Assembly: GCF_036639235.1 (NCBI RefSeq)
Contig: NZ_JAVWJB010000007.1
Location: forward strand, 15,853-79,852
Reading direction: 5' to 3'
DNA: 64,000 nt
Origin: Clostridium_AB sp036639235
Lineage (GTDB): Bacteria; Bacillota; Clostridia; Clostridiales; Caloramatoraceae
Part shown: piece after piece, positions 1 through 6,819 of the stretch
Numbering within the stretch: position 1 is the first letter of the stretch
Layout: each line of letters opens with the position of its first letter
Translations under genes and position numbers: made by a program
The notes under the pieces: generated by a model
Seen by the model: only the letters and a program-made list of their open reading frames with translations
Databases searched by the model: none
Told to the model about the DNA's origin: nothing

Positions 1-453
1 TTCTCCGTTATTAGCAGTAGAAGTGGACTCAACAATTAAAAGGTCCCCATCATTAATACCAGCTTCTATCATACTAGAGCCTTTAACTTGAAGCATGAAG
101 GTTTGCTTATTGCTCTTAATATACTCCATAGGTAATGGGAATGTATCTACTATATTCTCAACAGCAAGAATAGGTTCACCAGCAGCAACTTCGCCAACTA
201 TAGGAACATGTACCATTTCTTTACGAAGCCTTGCATCTTCAACAATTTCAAGTGCACGAGTCTTTACAGGGTCTTTACGAACAACACCCTTTTTCTCAAG
301 GGAATGTATAACTCCATGAGCAGAAGATGTACTCTTAAATCCGCAGGCAGCACAGATCTCTCTAACTGAAGGTGGGTAACCCCTATCCTGTATTGAATCT
401 CTTATATAATCTAGAACTATTTGTTCCTTTTCGCTTAGACCTACATTAGACAT
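1..453 (-). CDS. lexA: LexA SOS repressor (5' part, cut by window edge)
   Basis: LexA represses DNA-damage genes and cleaves itself when RecA filaments form. The 151 visible residues contain the N-terminal winged helix (about 1-65, with YPPSVREIC) and the start of the latent S24 protease. The self-cleavage bond is Ala91-Gly92 in GEVAAGEP, and the nucleophile is Ser127 in KGSSMIEAG. The catalytic lysine and roughly the last 50 residues of a typical 200-residue LexA lie beyond the left edge, so the gene is truncated by the window and not broken. The ATG at 453 follows an AAGGAGAT ribosome site. Its promoter (505-533) abuts a LexA box, so it should be autoregulated. It is divergent from the small gene at 818. 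Confidence 0.96.
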   Translation of the reverse strand, partial: MSNVGLSEKEQIVLDYIRDSIQDRGYPPSVREICAACGFKSTSSAHGVIHSLEKKGVVRKDPVKTRALEIVEDARLRKEMVHVPIVGEVAAGEPILAVENIVDTFPLPMEYIKSNKQTFMLQVKGSSMIEAGINDGDLLIVESTSTANNGE

Positions 454-504
454 AGAAGATCTCCTTTCTTTATTTTAAACTATGTACATTCAATTATTTA
501 AGTA

Positions 505-533
505 ATTATATCATAGATATAATTCTAAATCAA
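505..533 (-). promoter_or_regulatory. lexA sigma-A promoter
   Basis: On the minus strand a -35 TTGATT (533-528) and a perfect -10 TATAAT (510-505) are separated by 17 bases, about 50 bases upstream of the lexA ATG. The -35 end touches the LexA box at 533-544. Confidence 0.8.
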
Positions 534-544
534 AACTTACGTTC
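533..544 (-). promoter_or_regulatory. LexA (SOS) box of lexA
   Basis: The minus strand reads GAAC-GTAA-GTTT, one base from the Firmicute SOS box GAAC-N4-GTTC. It overlaps the upstream edge of the lexA -35 element, which fits negative autoregulation. Compare the perfect box at recA. Confidence 0.65.
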
Positions 545-579
545 TTTTTTAGTGTAGTATAAATAGTTTAGAAAAAGTA

Positions 580-598
580 TTTACACACACATTTTCAA
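580..598. repeat. 19-bp exact direct repeat, copy 1
   Basis: The 19-mer TTTACACACACATTTTCAA occurs here, in the lexA/818 intergenic region, and again in the same orientation at 1980-1998 inside the recombinase gene. Function unknown. Confidence 0.6.
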
Positions 599-693
599 AG
601 TATAGCAATGACCAATCAGTATGTTTTATTAGAATATTAATAATATTCAAATATTATTAATATATTTCTAATAATTTTAATATTGTGAATAAT

Positions 694-719
694 ATTTACA
701 TAATAAATATTATGTAAAT
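694..719. repeat. 26-bp palindrome with Xer-site-like arms
   Basis: Perfect 12-bp arms (ATTTACATAATA and its complement) flank a two-base centre. Read as an 11-6-11 site centred on the same point (693-720), the arms contain TTTACATAA and TTATGTAAA, the same core as the dif-like site at 1149-1176. It lies about 37 bases upstream of the -35 of the small gene at 818, so it could instead be an operator. The rest of 545-755 is very AT-rich with no gene that I can see. Confidence 0.6.
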
Positions 720-755
720 TAATAAAATAAATATTATTTGGAAAAATAAAACTAG

Positions 756-784
756 TAGACAATATACTTAACCTTTATTAAAAT
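756..784 (+). promoter_or_regulatory. promoter of the small acidic protein gene
   Basis: TAGACA (756-761) and TAAAAT (779-784), each one mismatch from consensus, are spaced by 17 bases and end about 33 bases before the ATG at 818. Confidence 0.6.
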
Positions 785-817
785 AGATGTATTGATTATT
801 TAAGGGGAGTGTGTACT

Positions 818-1117
818 ATGGAATTTAATAATGAGTTAGATATTTGCGACTTAGATCCATCTAAAATCTGTGATAGCTGCGAAAAATGTCTTGGAATAGA
901 CACTAAAGACTATAGAGAAATTAGAATTGATGGGGTTGTAGATGAAGATACAGCAAGCCTTAACGAGTTTGATGAGTATAATATTTTTAACCTTGAAGAA
1001 GTGGAAGAAGAAGATACTGATGCAACAAATGAATATGAATTTATAGAGGATATTGAGGAAATTCGCGATATACTTTACGAGGAAAATGAAGAAAATTCAA
1101 ATAACCAGGATGCTTAA
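818..1117 (+). CDS. small acidic cysteine-motif protein, function unknown
   Basis: A 99-residue protein that I do not recognise as a named family. The ATG at 818 is preferred over the in-frame GTG at 809 because the ribosome site AGGGGAG ends at 809, eight bases before it. The N-terminal third carries a compact cysteine cluster (ICDLDPSKICDSCEKC), which could bind metal or form disulfides. The remainder is strongly acidic, rich in Glu and Asp, with no signal peptide or membrane segment. Divergent from lexA and convergent with the recombinase gene. It has its own promoter, and a hairpin terminator overlaps its stop codon. Clostridial genomes often have a similar small protein near lexA (recollection, not searched). 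The assignment as a real gene is firm from start signals and composition; the role is unknown. Confidence 0.8.
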   Translation: MEFNNELDICDLDPSKICDSCEKCLGIDTKDYREIRIDGVVDEDTASLNEFDEYNIFNLEEVEEEDTDATNEYEFIEDIEEIRDILYEENEENSNNQDA

Positions 1118-1139
1118 TTTGGCATACCTGGTTATTTTT
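1101..1139 (+). terminator. intrinsic terminator of the 818 gene
   Basis: ATAACCAGG-ATGC pairs with GCAT-CCTGGTTAT around an eight-base loop, followed by a T-rich run. The stop codon at 1115-1117 is in the loop side of the stem. Confidence 0.75.
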
Positions 1140-1148
1140 ATGCTATGT

Positions 1149-1176
1149 AGTTTACATAATATATATTAAGTAAACT
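1149..1176. other. dif-like Xer recombination site candidate
   Basis: Twenty-eight bases with 11-6-11 architecture. On the minus strand the centre is TATATA and the right arm is TTATGTAAACT, identical over these 17 bases to the Firmicute dif consensus as I recall it from B. subtilis. The left arm, AGTTTACTTAA, matches at 6 of 11. The site overlaps the stop codon (1175-1177) of the tyrosine recombinase gene. A caveat is that the palindrome plus the T run at 1179-1185 could serve as a second terminator for the 818 gene. Confidence 0.45.
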
Positions 1177-2164
1177 ACTTTTTTTCTATATTTATATTAA
1201 GATTAGCTAGTGGATTAGATTTAACTGCTGTACGTAATTGATCATCGTCAATATGGGTATATATTTGGGTTGTAGCAACACTTTCGTGACCAAGTATCTG
1301 TTGAAGCGCCCGTATATCAACCCCTCCATGTTTATACATAAGAGTTGCAGCAGTATGGCGAAGCTTATGTGGCGTATATTTATTTGAATCAAGTCCTGCG
1401 TACTCAGCATATTTTTTAACTAATAGTTCCACTGTTCTTTTGTTAATTCTCTTTCTTTGCTCACTTAAAAAAAGAGCATCCTCAAAGCCTGGAAGTGGCT
1501 TTAAACGTATAGATAGATATGCTGAAATCGAGTTTAGACATATAGGGGATAGGTATACTGTACGTTCCTTATTACCCTTTCCAATTACCGTAAGTATATC
1601 ACCTTTTATGCTGCTAATATTAATACCTACAAGCTCTGAAAGTCTTAAACCGCAGTTTAGAAATAGGGCTAAAATGCAAAAGTCACGTTCCTTATTTCTA
1701 CCTACAACAGTACCAAAAACAGATTCAAGTAGGTCCTTACTTTCATCTAAAGTAAGATAAATTGGATGTCTTTTCACACTTTTGGGAGACTCTAAATCCT
1801 TAGCAGGATTGTCTACTATAAGCCTTCTTTTGTTTTCTAAATAATTAAAGAACCCCCTAATAGAAGCTGTTTTTCTAGCTCTTGCAGCAGCAGAATTATG
1901 ACGGGTATTATTAACATACCCTATAAAGGAGTATATGTCTGATAATGTAATGCTTTTTATAAAGTTATCATCAACATTTTTTACACACACATTTTCAAGT
2001 GGAGTTTCTAGAGAATTTCTAAATTTATATACATACTTAATAAAAAGTCTTAAATCGGTTTTATAACCTTCAACAGTATTTGGAGACTTACCTTTAATAG
2101 TAGACAAATATCCTAAATACTCATTAAGTATATATGGAATTTCATTTGGATCATTGTTTTCCAT
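1175..2164 (-). CDS. XerC/XerD-type tyrosine recombinase
   Basis: Site-specific recombinase of the XerC/D family, expected to resolve chromosome dimers. At 329 residues it is slightly longer than usual (about 300). The N-terminal core-binding SAM-like domain spans about 12-115 and the catalytic domain about 135-315. All catalytic residues are visible: Arg174 (CGLRLSELVG), Lys196 (GKGNKERTVYL), His266 and Arg269 (HKLRH), His293 (GHESVATTQ) and the nucleophile Tyr302 (IYTH). The ATG at 2164 follows a GAAGGAGGG ribosome site. Lack of phage genes nearby and a lexA neighbour argue for a chromosomal Xer protein and not an integrase. Whether it is XerC, XerD or a single-recombinase type is not decided by sequence alone. 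A dif-like site covers its stop codon and a 36-bp dyad lies just upstream. Confidence 0.9.
   Translation of the reverse strand: MENNDPNEIPYILNEYLGYLSTIKGKSPNTVEGYKTDLRLFIKYVYKFRNSLETPLENVCVKNVDDNFIKSITLSDIYSFIGYVNNTRHNSAAARARKTASIRGFFNYLENKRRLIVDNPAKDLESPKSVKRHPIYLTLDESKDLLESVFGTVVGRNKERDFCILALFLNCGLRLSELVGINISSIKGDILTVIGKGNKERTVYLSPICLNSISAYLSIRLKPLPGFEDALFLSEQRKRINKRTVELLVKKYAEYAGLDSNKYTPHKLRHTAATLMYKHGGVDIRALQQILGHESVATTQIYTHIDDDQLRTAVKSNPLANLNINIEKK
1980..1998. repeat. 19-bp exact direct repeat, copy 2
   Basis: Second copy of TTTACACACACATTTTCAA (copy 1 at 580-598). Here it is within the recombinase coding sequence, encoding part of LENVCVKN on the minus strand. Confidence 0.6.
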
Positions 2165-2196
2165 GAAAATTATCCCTCCTTCATAGTAATTTTACC

Positions 2197-2232
2197 AAAC
2201 ATTTCGCTAAATATCAATTTAGCGAAATGTTT
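2197..2232. repeat. 36-bp perfect dyad upstream of the recombinase gene
   Basis: Two perfect 16-bp arms (AAACATTTCGCTAAAT and its complement) surround a four-base ATCA centre, beginning 33 bases upstream of the recombinase ATG. No T run follows on either strand, so it does not look like a terminator. An operator or a DNA-protein binding site is more likely; this is inference. Confidence 0.65.
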
Positions 2233-2493
2233 TATAGGCTTTTTAACGAATATATTTATGTTTTAATGTATTTGTATGTATAATAGGTAAATATAGAATA
2301 CACCTTAAATATAAGCTTTTTACTTACATTAAGGTGTAATTACTCAATACATTATATCAACTTAAATAATATTAAGGTTTATATGTTTTTAAAGGTTAAT
2401 ATTATAAGGTTAATTAAAAAATAATAACCAATGCTTCAATAGATTCTGGGAAATATTTTAGAAAATTCTGTTATGATTATTTCCCAAAATCAA
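2233..2493. other. AT-rich intergenic region with two weak hairpins
   Basis: No gene is visible. One inverted repeat pairs TACACCTTAA (2299-2308) with TTAAGGTGTA (2329-2338). Another pairs GGGAAATA (2448-2455) with TATTTCCC (2478-2485). Either could end the small transcript of the 2494-2607 peptide, but neither has a good T run. Confidence 0.4.
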
Positions 2494-2607
2494 TTACTTT
2501 TTCTTATTATTACGCACGTTGTCTTTACCTATGTTTTTAACAAGTAATAATAATCCCAAAAGAAATAATACTATAAATATTAAAAAGAAAATAAACCTTA
2601 CAATCAT
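2494..2607 (-). CDS. 37-residue single-membrane-segment peptide (hypothetical)
   Basis: A short reading frame upstream of the recombinase and 14 bases downstream of proC. It begins with ATG at 2607 after an AAGGACGG ribosome site with an eight-base spacer. The product is a hydrophobic stretch of about 20 residues (from MIVRFIFFL onward) followed by a basic, polar tail ending in NNKKK. That layout suggests one inner-membrane helix with a cytoplasmic C-terminus. It is not recognisable as a family. The ribosome site and amphipathic design support translation; the small size keeps confidence modest. It may be co-transcribed with proC. Confidence 0.4.
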   Translation of the reverse strand: MIVRFIFFLIFIVLFLLGLLLLVKNIGKDNVRNNKKK

Positions 2608-2621
2608 ATAAATTACCGTCC

Positions 2622-3419
2622 TTATCTTATGTTAGAAATATCAAGATTTTTCTTGTATGTATTAATAACACCTTCTATTACAGCGGATCTGAATCCTTTT
2701 TCCTCTAAGGTTCTTACCCCTTCAATAGTAGTCCCACCAGGTGAACACACCATATCCTTTAGGGTTCCTGGGTGCATAGAAGTATCTCTACAAAGCTTAC
2801 CACTACCAAGTACTGTTTGAGAAGCTATTAAATATGCTTCAGACCTAGGGATTCCTAGTAGTACAGCTGCATCTGCAAGTGATTCTATCATCATAGAAAC
2901 AAAGGCTGGGCCACTTCCTGAAATAGCGGAATAAGCATTAATAGTATCCTCTTTTTCCACTACACTACATCTACCAAAGCTATTAAGAATACTTAGGGTA
3001 AACTCCTTTTCTTCTGAGCTTATACATTCATTGAAGTAAACAGCGGTAAATCCTTCTGTACAAAGGGCTGGAGTGTTAGGCATAGTTCTAACAATTTTAC
3101 ATTTACCTAGTATATTTTCTACATTTTCAACCCTATATCCTGCTGCAATTGTGATAATTACTGTGTCTGGTGTTATATAATTTTTAATCTCTTCAAGTAC
3201 TATATCGTACACATTAGGTTTAACTCCAATAATTATGTATTTACAGCTCTTTGCAACCTCTATTGCCGAGTCCTTAATTATAATATTTGTACCATTAAAT
3301 CTATCTTTTGTAGATGGATTTTTATCAAAAATATGTATAGATTCTTGGGAAATATTATTGTTTATCATACCTTGAATCATGGAAAAACCCATATTTCCCG
3401 CCCCAATAAAGCCTATCAT
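2622..3419 (-). CDS. proC: pyrroline-5-carboxylate reductase
   Basis: Catalyses the last step of proline synthesis, NAD(P)H-dependent reduction of pyrroline-5-carboxylate, in the cytosol. The 265 residues match the family length. An N-terminal Rossmann fold opens with GFIGAGNMG (residues 3-11), and the C-terminal dimerisation domain carries the family signature around VCSPGGTTIEGVRTLEEKG. The ATG at 3419 has a strong AGGAGG site seven bases upstream. No other proline gene is adjacent; proA and proB must lie elsewhere. A Fur-box-like sequence sits about 145 bases upstream (3563-3581), which would be an unusual regulator for this gene. Confidence 0.96.
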   Translation of the reverse strand: MIGFIGAGNMGFSMIQGMINNNISQESIHIFDKNPSTKDRFNGTNIIIKDSAIEVAKSCKYIIIGVKPNVYDIVLEEIKNYITPDTVIITIAAGYRVENVENILGKCKIVRTMPNTPALCTEGFTAVYFNECISSEEKEFTLSILNSFGRCSVVEKEDTINAYSAISGSGPAFVSMMIESLADAAVLLGIPRSEAYLIASQTVLGSGKLCRDTSMHPGTLKDMVCSPGGTTIEGVRTLEEKGFRSAVIEGVINTYKKNLDISNIR

Positions 3420-3701
3420 AGTAAAACCTCCTAAAGTCTATTTATATTAATTATAGTATATTAAATGAAATTTACATAGTATTAATTGACCTTTTATAGG
3501 TATAATATACAATTAACCTTAAAAATTGGGATAATACTCCAAACATTTTTCTACTTTCATATGATAATGATAATCATAAAATAAGAATAATAATTTATAT
3601 ATTATAGTTTAATTTTGTAGAATAATATTAAAATTATAAATATTTTGTAAAATCAAATTAATAAGTCATATTAATTTTTTCAAAAAGTGTGTGAAACATA
3701 G
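3420..3701. other. intergenic region upstream of proC
   Basis: About 280 AT-rich bases between the purB terminator and proC. It should hold the proC promoter; a TATAAT lies near 3450 on the minus strand but without a convincing -35. Apart from the Fur-box-like site I see no gene or structured RNA. Confidence 0.5.
3563..3581. promoter_or_regulatory. Fur-box-like site
   Basis: GATAATGATAATCAT matches the first 15 bases of the 19-bp Fur box; only the last four bases diverge (AAAA for TATC). It lies between purB and proC, about 145 bases upstream of proC. Confidence 0.4.
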
Positions 3702-3747
3702 AAAAAAGGTGTAGCAGAGAATATTATAAGATTTCCCTTCTACACCT
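3702..3747 (-). terminator. purB terminator
   Basis: On the minus strand AGGTGTAG pairs with CTACACCT around a 25-base loop, then a run of six T follows. Immediately downstream of the purB stop. Confidence 0.7.
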
Positions 3748-3752
3748 AGTAT

Positions 3753-5180
3753 TTAAACCTCTATATTTACATTTATTTCAACATCGTTAGAATTTATAAT
3801 AGGGTTAATGCATTCTTCAATAAATCTTTCTACCTGATAAGGCGAAAGTCCTATATAACTTTCAGGCTTTAGAACTTCAAGCAACTCACTCTTAGTTAAA
3901 TTAAATTCCTTATCCATACATATCCTATCGATTAAATCATTCTCAAGACCATCAACTTTAACTACCTTAGCAGCTTCCATAGAATGGATTCTTATTTTTT
4001 CGTGAAGATACTGTCTATCACCCCCTTTTTTAACTGCATGCATTAATATGTCCTCGGTAGCCATAAAGGGAATTTCTTTCATTATATGATCTAAAATAAC
4101 TTTTTCGTAAACAACTAGTGATGAGGATACATTTATATATAGATTTAGTATTCCATCAAGTGTTAAAAAGCTTTCAGAGGTTGAAATTCTCTTGTTAGCA
4201 GAATCATCAAGAGTTCTCTCAAACCACTGGGTAGAAGCAGTTATAGCAGGATTAAGGGTATTAACTATAACAAGTCTTGAAAGTGCACCTATTCTCTCAC
4301 ATCTCATTGGATTTCTCTTATATGCCATAGCAGATGATCCTATTTGATTTTTCTCAAATGGCTCTTCTACTTCCTTAAGGCTTTGAAGAAGTCTAATGTC
4401 ATTGCTAAACTTATATGCACTTTGAGCAATACTACTTAATGCAGACAATACGTTGTAATCCTGTTTTCTAGGGTATGTTTGACCTGTAACTCTAAAGTAC
4501 TTATCTTTAAAGCCCATTTCTTCGCATATAATACTGTCAAGTTCCATAACCTTGTTAATATCTCCATCAAAAAGTGTAAGAAAACTTGCCTGGGTTCCTG
4601 TTGTTCCTTTTACTCCAAGCATCTTTAGATTATCTATAGTAAAGCATAAAGTTTCATAATCAATTAGAAGGTCCTGAAGCCAAAGTGTTGCCCTTTTACC
4701 TACTGTGGTTAGCTGGGCAGCTTGAAAGTGTGTAAAGCCAAGTGTAGGCAGTGATTTATATTTAAGTGCAAAGTGGGAAAGGTTCTTCATTACTTGAACT
4801 AGCTTGTTCTTAATGATTATTAAAGCTTCCTTCATAGCTATAACTTCTGCATTATCACCTACATAGCAGCTTGTAGCTCCAAGATGGATAATTCCTGCTG
4901 CACTAGGGCATTCAAGAGAATATGCATATACATGGGACATAACATCATGTCTTGTTTCTTTTTCTCTTTGCTTTGCAGCTTCAAAATTAATATTACTTAT
5001 ATTATCTTCTAGTTCTTTAATTTGTTCTGGAGTAATATTAAGACCTAGCCTTGCTTCTGCCTTAGCAAGTGCAGTCCACAGCTTTCTCCAGTTAATAATT
5101 TTATATTCTTCTGAAAATATGTAAGACATTTCAGGGCTTGAATACCTTGATATTAATGGGCTTTCATATCTATTGTACAT
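3753..5180 (-). CDS. purB: adenylosuccinate lyase
   Basis: Cleaves SAICAR to AICAR and adenylosuccinate to AMP, two steps of purine synthesis, in the cytosol as a homotetramer. The 475 residues correspond to the longer PurB type also seen in many clostridia and eukaryotes. The fumarase/aspartase superfamily signature GSSAMAYKRNP is at about 281-291 and contains the flexible-loop catalytic serine; His78 (TRHD) and His151 (THFQ) are the other expected catalytic residues. The start follows AAGGGAGA. It stands alone between two terminators, apart from the other pur genes. The upstream aminotransferase ends at its own terminator. Confidence 0.95.
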   Translation of the reverse strand: MYNRYESPLISRYSSPEMSYIFSEEYKIINWRKLWTALAKAEARLGLNITPEQIKELEDNISNINFEAAKQREKETRHDVMSHVYAYSLECPSAAGIIHLGATSCYVGDNAEVIAMKEALIIIKNKLVQVMKNLSHFALKYKSLPTLGFTHFQAAQLTTVGKRATLWLQDLLIDYETLCFTIDNLKMLGVKGTTGTQASFLTLFDGDINKVMELDSIICEEMGFKDKYFRVTGQTYPRKQDYNVLSALSSIAQSAYKFSNDIRLLQSLKEVEEPFEKNQIGSSAMAYKRNPMRCERIGALSRLVIVNTLNPAITASTQWFERTLDDSANKRISTSESFLTLDGILNLYINVSSSLVVYEKVILDHIMKEIPFMATEDILMHAVKKGGDRQYLHEKIRIHSMEAAKVVKVDGLENDLIDRICMDKEFNLTKSELLEVLKPESYIGLSPYQVERFIEECINPIINSNDVEINVNIEV

Positions 5181-5203
5181 AAAAATCTCCCTTCAAATAG
5201 AAA

Positions 5204-5234
5204 TAAAAAAAGGCAGTGAAAGTTCACTACCTTT
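5204..5234 (-). terminator. aminotransferase operon terminator
   Basis: On the minus strand AAAGGTAGTGAA pairs with TTCACTGCCTTT (one G-T wobble), followed by seven T. It separates the PHP-PadR-aminotransferase operon from purB. Confidence 0.85.
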
Positions 5235-5240
5235 AGTATT

Positions 5241-6425
5241 CTATTTTATAAAGTTTTCTATTCTATTAAGGCCTTCTTTTATGTTATCCATTGATGTTGC
5301 ATATGAAAGTCTAATATAATCATCACTACCAAATCCAGCTCCTGGAATGGCTGCTACCTTAGCACCGTCAAGTAATGCATCACAGAAATCAACAGATGTT
5401 TTGATTTCAACGCCATTAATTACTCTTCCCTTAATTCCAGTAATATTAATCATAACGTAGAATGCACCCTTTGGCTTTCTACATGATAATCCTTCAATTG
5501 AATTAACCTTATCTACCATAAAGTCTCTTCTCTTTTCGAATTCACCCTTCATTCTATTAACTTCATCTTGGCTACCTGAAATAGCCTCAACACTAGCATA
5601 CTGTGCAATTGAATTAGGGTTTGATGTTGCATGTGATTGGAAGTTAGACATTATCTTTGCTATGGTACTATTACAAGCAGTATAGCCAATTCTCCAACCA
5701 GTCATAGCATAGGATTTTGATACCCCATTTACAACAATAGTTCTATCCTTAATTTCATCTGATAATGATGCAATGCTTACATGTACTACATCTTCATATA
5801 CTAGCTTTTCGTATATTTCATCTGATATTACAATTATATCATTTTCAATAGCAAGTGCAGCAATTTCTTGAAGCTCTTCAAGTGAATATACTGAACCTGT
5901 AGGGTTGTTTGGACTATTAAGTATAATAGCCTTAGTTTTAGATGTAATAGACTTCTTTAAGTCTTCTATTTTGTACTTAAATTCATTTTCTTCTGGTGTT
6001 TCAATATATACTGGTACTGCACCAACAAGCTTTACAAGCTCAGGATAGCTTACCCAGTAAGGAACAGGGATAATTACTTCATCACCTTCATTACATATTG
6101 CAAATAATGCATTATACAGTGAGTGTTTAGCTCCATTTGAAACAACTATTTCATCCTCTTTGTATGATAAGTTGTTGTCCTCTTTTAGCTTTTGGCAAAT
6201 TGCTGCTTTAAGCTCCCCTATACCTGATGCAGGTGTATATCTTGTTAATCCTGAATCAAGTGCCTTTTGAGCCGCATCTATTATATTAGGTGGTGTATTA
6301 AAGTCAGGTTCCCCCGCACCAAAACTTACAATATCAACACCTTCAGATTTTAACTTCTTAGCCTTTGCTGTTATTGCTAGAGTTACAGATGCAGATATAT
6401 CTTTTGCTCTTCTTGATAGTTCCAT
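5241..6425 (-). CDS. class I PLP-dependent aminotransferase, aspartate aminotransferase type
   Basis: A 394-residue fold-type I aminotransferase closely resembling Bacillus AspB-type aspartate aminotransferases, which interconvert aspartate/2-oxoglutarate and oxaloacetate/glutamate. The PLP lysine is Lys237 in VSKSYAMTGWRIGY. Asp202 and Tyr205 (SDEIYE) contact the cofactor, and SPNNPTG carries the conserved Asn. The N-terminal block SFGAGEPDFNTP is typical of this subgroup. It is last in an operon behind the PadR regulator (23-base gap). Exact amino-acid substrate is inferred from similarity; a related aromatic or branched-chain specificity cannot be excluded. Confidence 0.88.
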   Translation of the reverse strand: MELSRRAKDISASVTLAITAKAKKLKSEGVDIVSFGAGEPDFNTPPNIIDAAQKALDSGLTRYTPASGIGELKAAICQKLKEDNNLSYKEDEIVVSNGAKHSLYNALFAICNEGDEVIIPVPYWVSYPELVKLVGAVPVYIETPEENEFKYKIEDLKKSITSKTKAIILNSPNNPTGSVYSLEELQEIAALAIENDIIVISDEIYEKLVYEDVVHVSIASLSDEIKDRTIVVNGVSKSYAMTGWRIGYTACNSTIAKIMSNFQSHATSNPNSIAQYASVEAISGSQDEVNRMKGEFEKRRDFMVDKVNSIEGLSCRKPKGAFYVMINITGIKGRVINGVEIKTSVDFCDALLDGAKVAAIPGAGFGSDDYIRLSYATSMDNIKEGLNRIENFIK

Positions 6426-6448
6426 AATAAAGCCAAACCTCCATAAAA

Positions 6449-6817
6449 TTATTTATATATTATATTTAATGTGTTCTGTATTATTGTAAGAGACTCTTCA
6501 AGCTGTGGCTTATATATTAACTTAAGCTTTTCGTAATGCTTTTGTCCATTTTCTGTAATCTTATAAAGCCTCTTAGTCTTCTTATCTGGTTCTAGCCACC
6601 AACCCTCTATTAAAATATCTTCTTCCATATTTCTAAGAAGGGGGTACATCATACCAGGACTCGGTTTCCATTGATAGTTCAAACTTTCTTCTATATTATC
6701 TATAAGTTCATTACCGTAGCATGATTTTTTAGATAAAAAGTGCAATGTAAAAAGCTTAACTAAGGTTGTTGTATTAACCTTATTAGGAAGAGGCCTATTT
6801 CTATCTCTACCTGTCAT
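6449..6817 (-). CDS. PadR-family transcriptional regulator
   Basis: A 122-residue PadR winged-helix protein. The block KSCYGNELIDNIEES followed by PSPGMMYPLLRNMEED and LYKITENGQKHYEKL is the family hallmark: recognition helix, wing, then the start of the C-terminal dimerisation helix. Such proteins bind palindromic operators and often repress neighbouring genes in response to small molecules. The gene lies two bases after the PHP gene and 23 before the aminotransferase, so the three are one operon. A TAGTATA dyad at 7691-7708 upstream of the PHP gene is a plausible autoregulatory operator. The ligand is unknown. Confidence 0.88.
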   Translation of the reverse strand: MTGRDRNRPLPNKVNTTTLVKLFTLHFLSKKSCYGNELIDNIEESLNYQWKPSPGMMYPLLRNMEEDILIEGWWLEPDKKTKRLYKITENGQKHYEKLKLIYKPQLEESLTIIQNTLNIIYK

Positions 6818-6819
6818 AA

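Noticed and set aside
1175..2164. Phage or integrative-element integrase
   Set aside because: No phage or transfer genes nearby, housekeeping neighbours and full XerC/D-like sequence favour a chromosomal Xer recombinase.
2451..2469. Possible CodY box (12 of 15 matches to the consensus) downstream of the 37-residue peptide
   Set aside because: Three mismatches in AT-rich DNA and no gene positioned for regulation; expected by chance.
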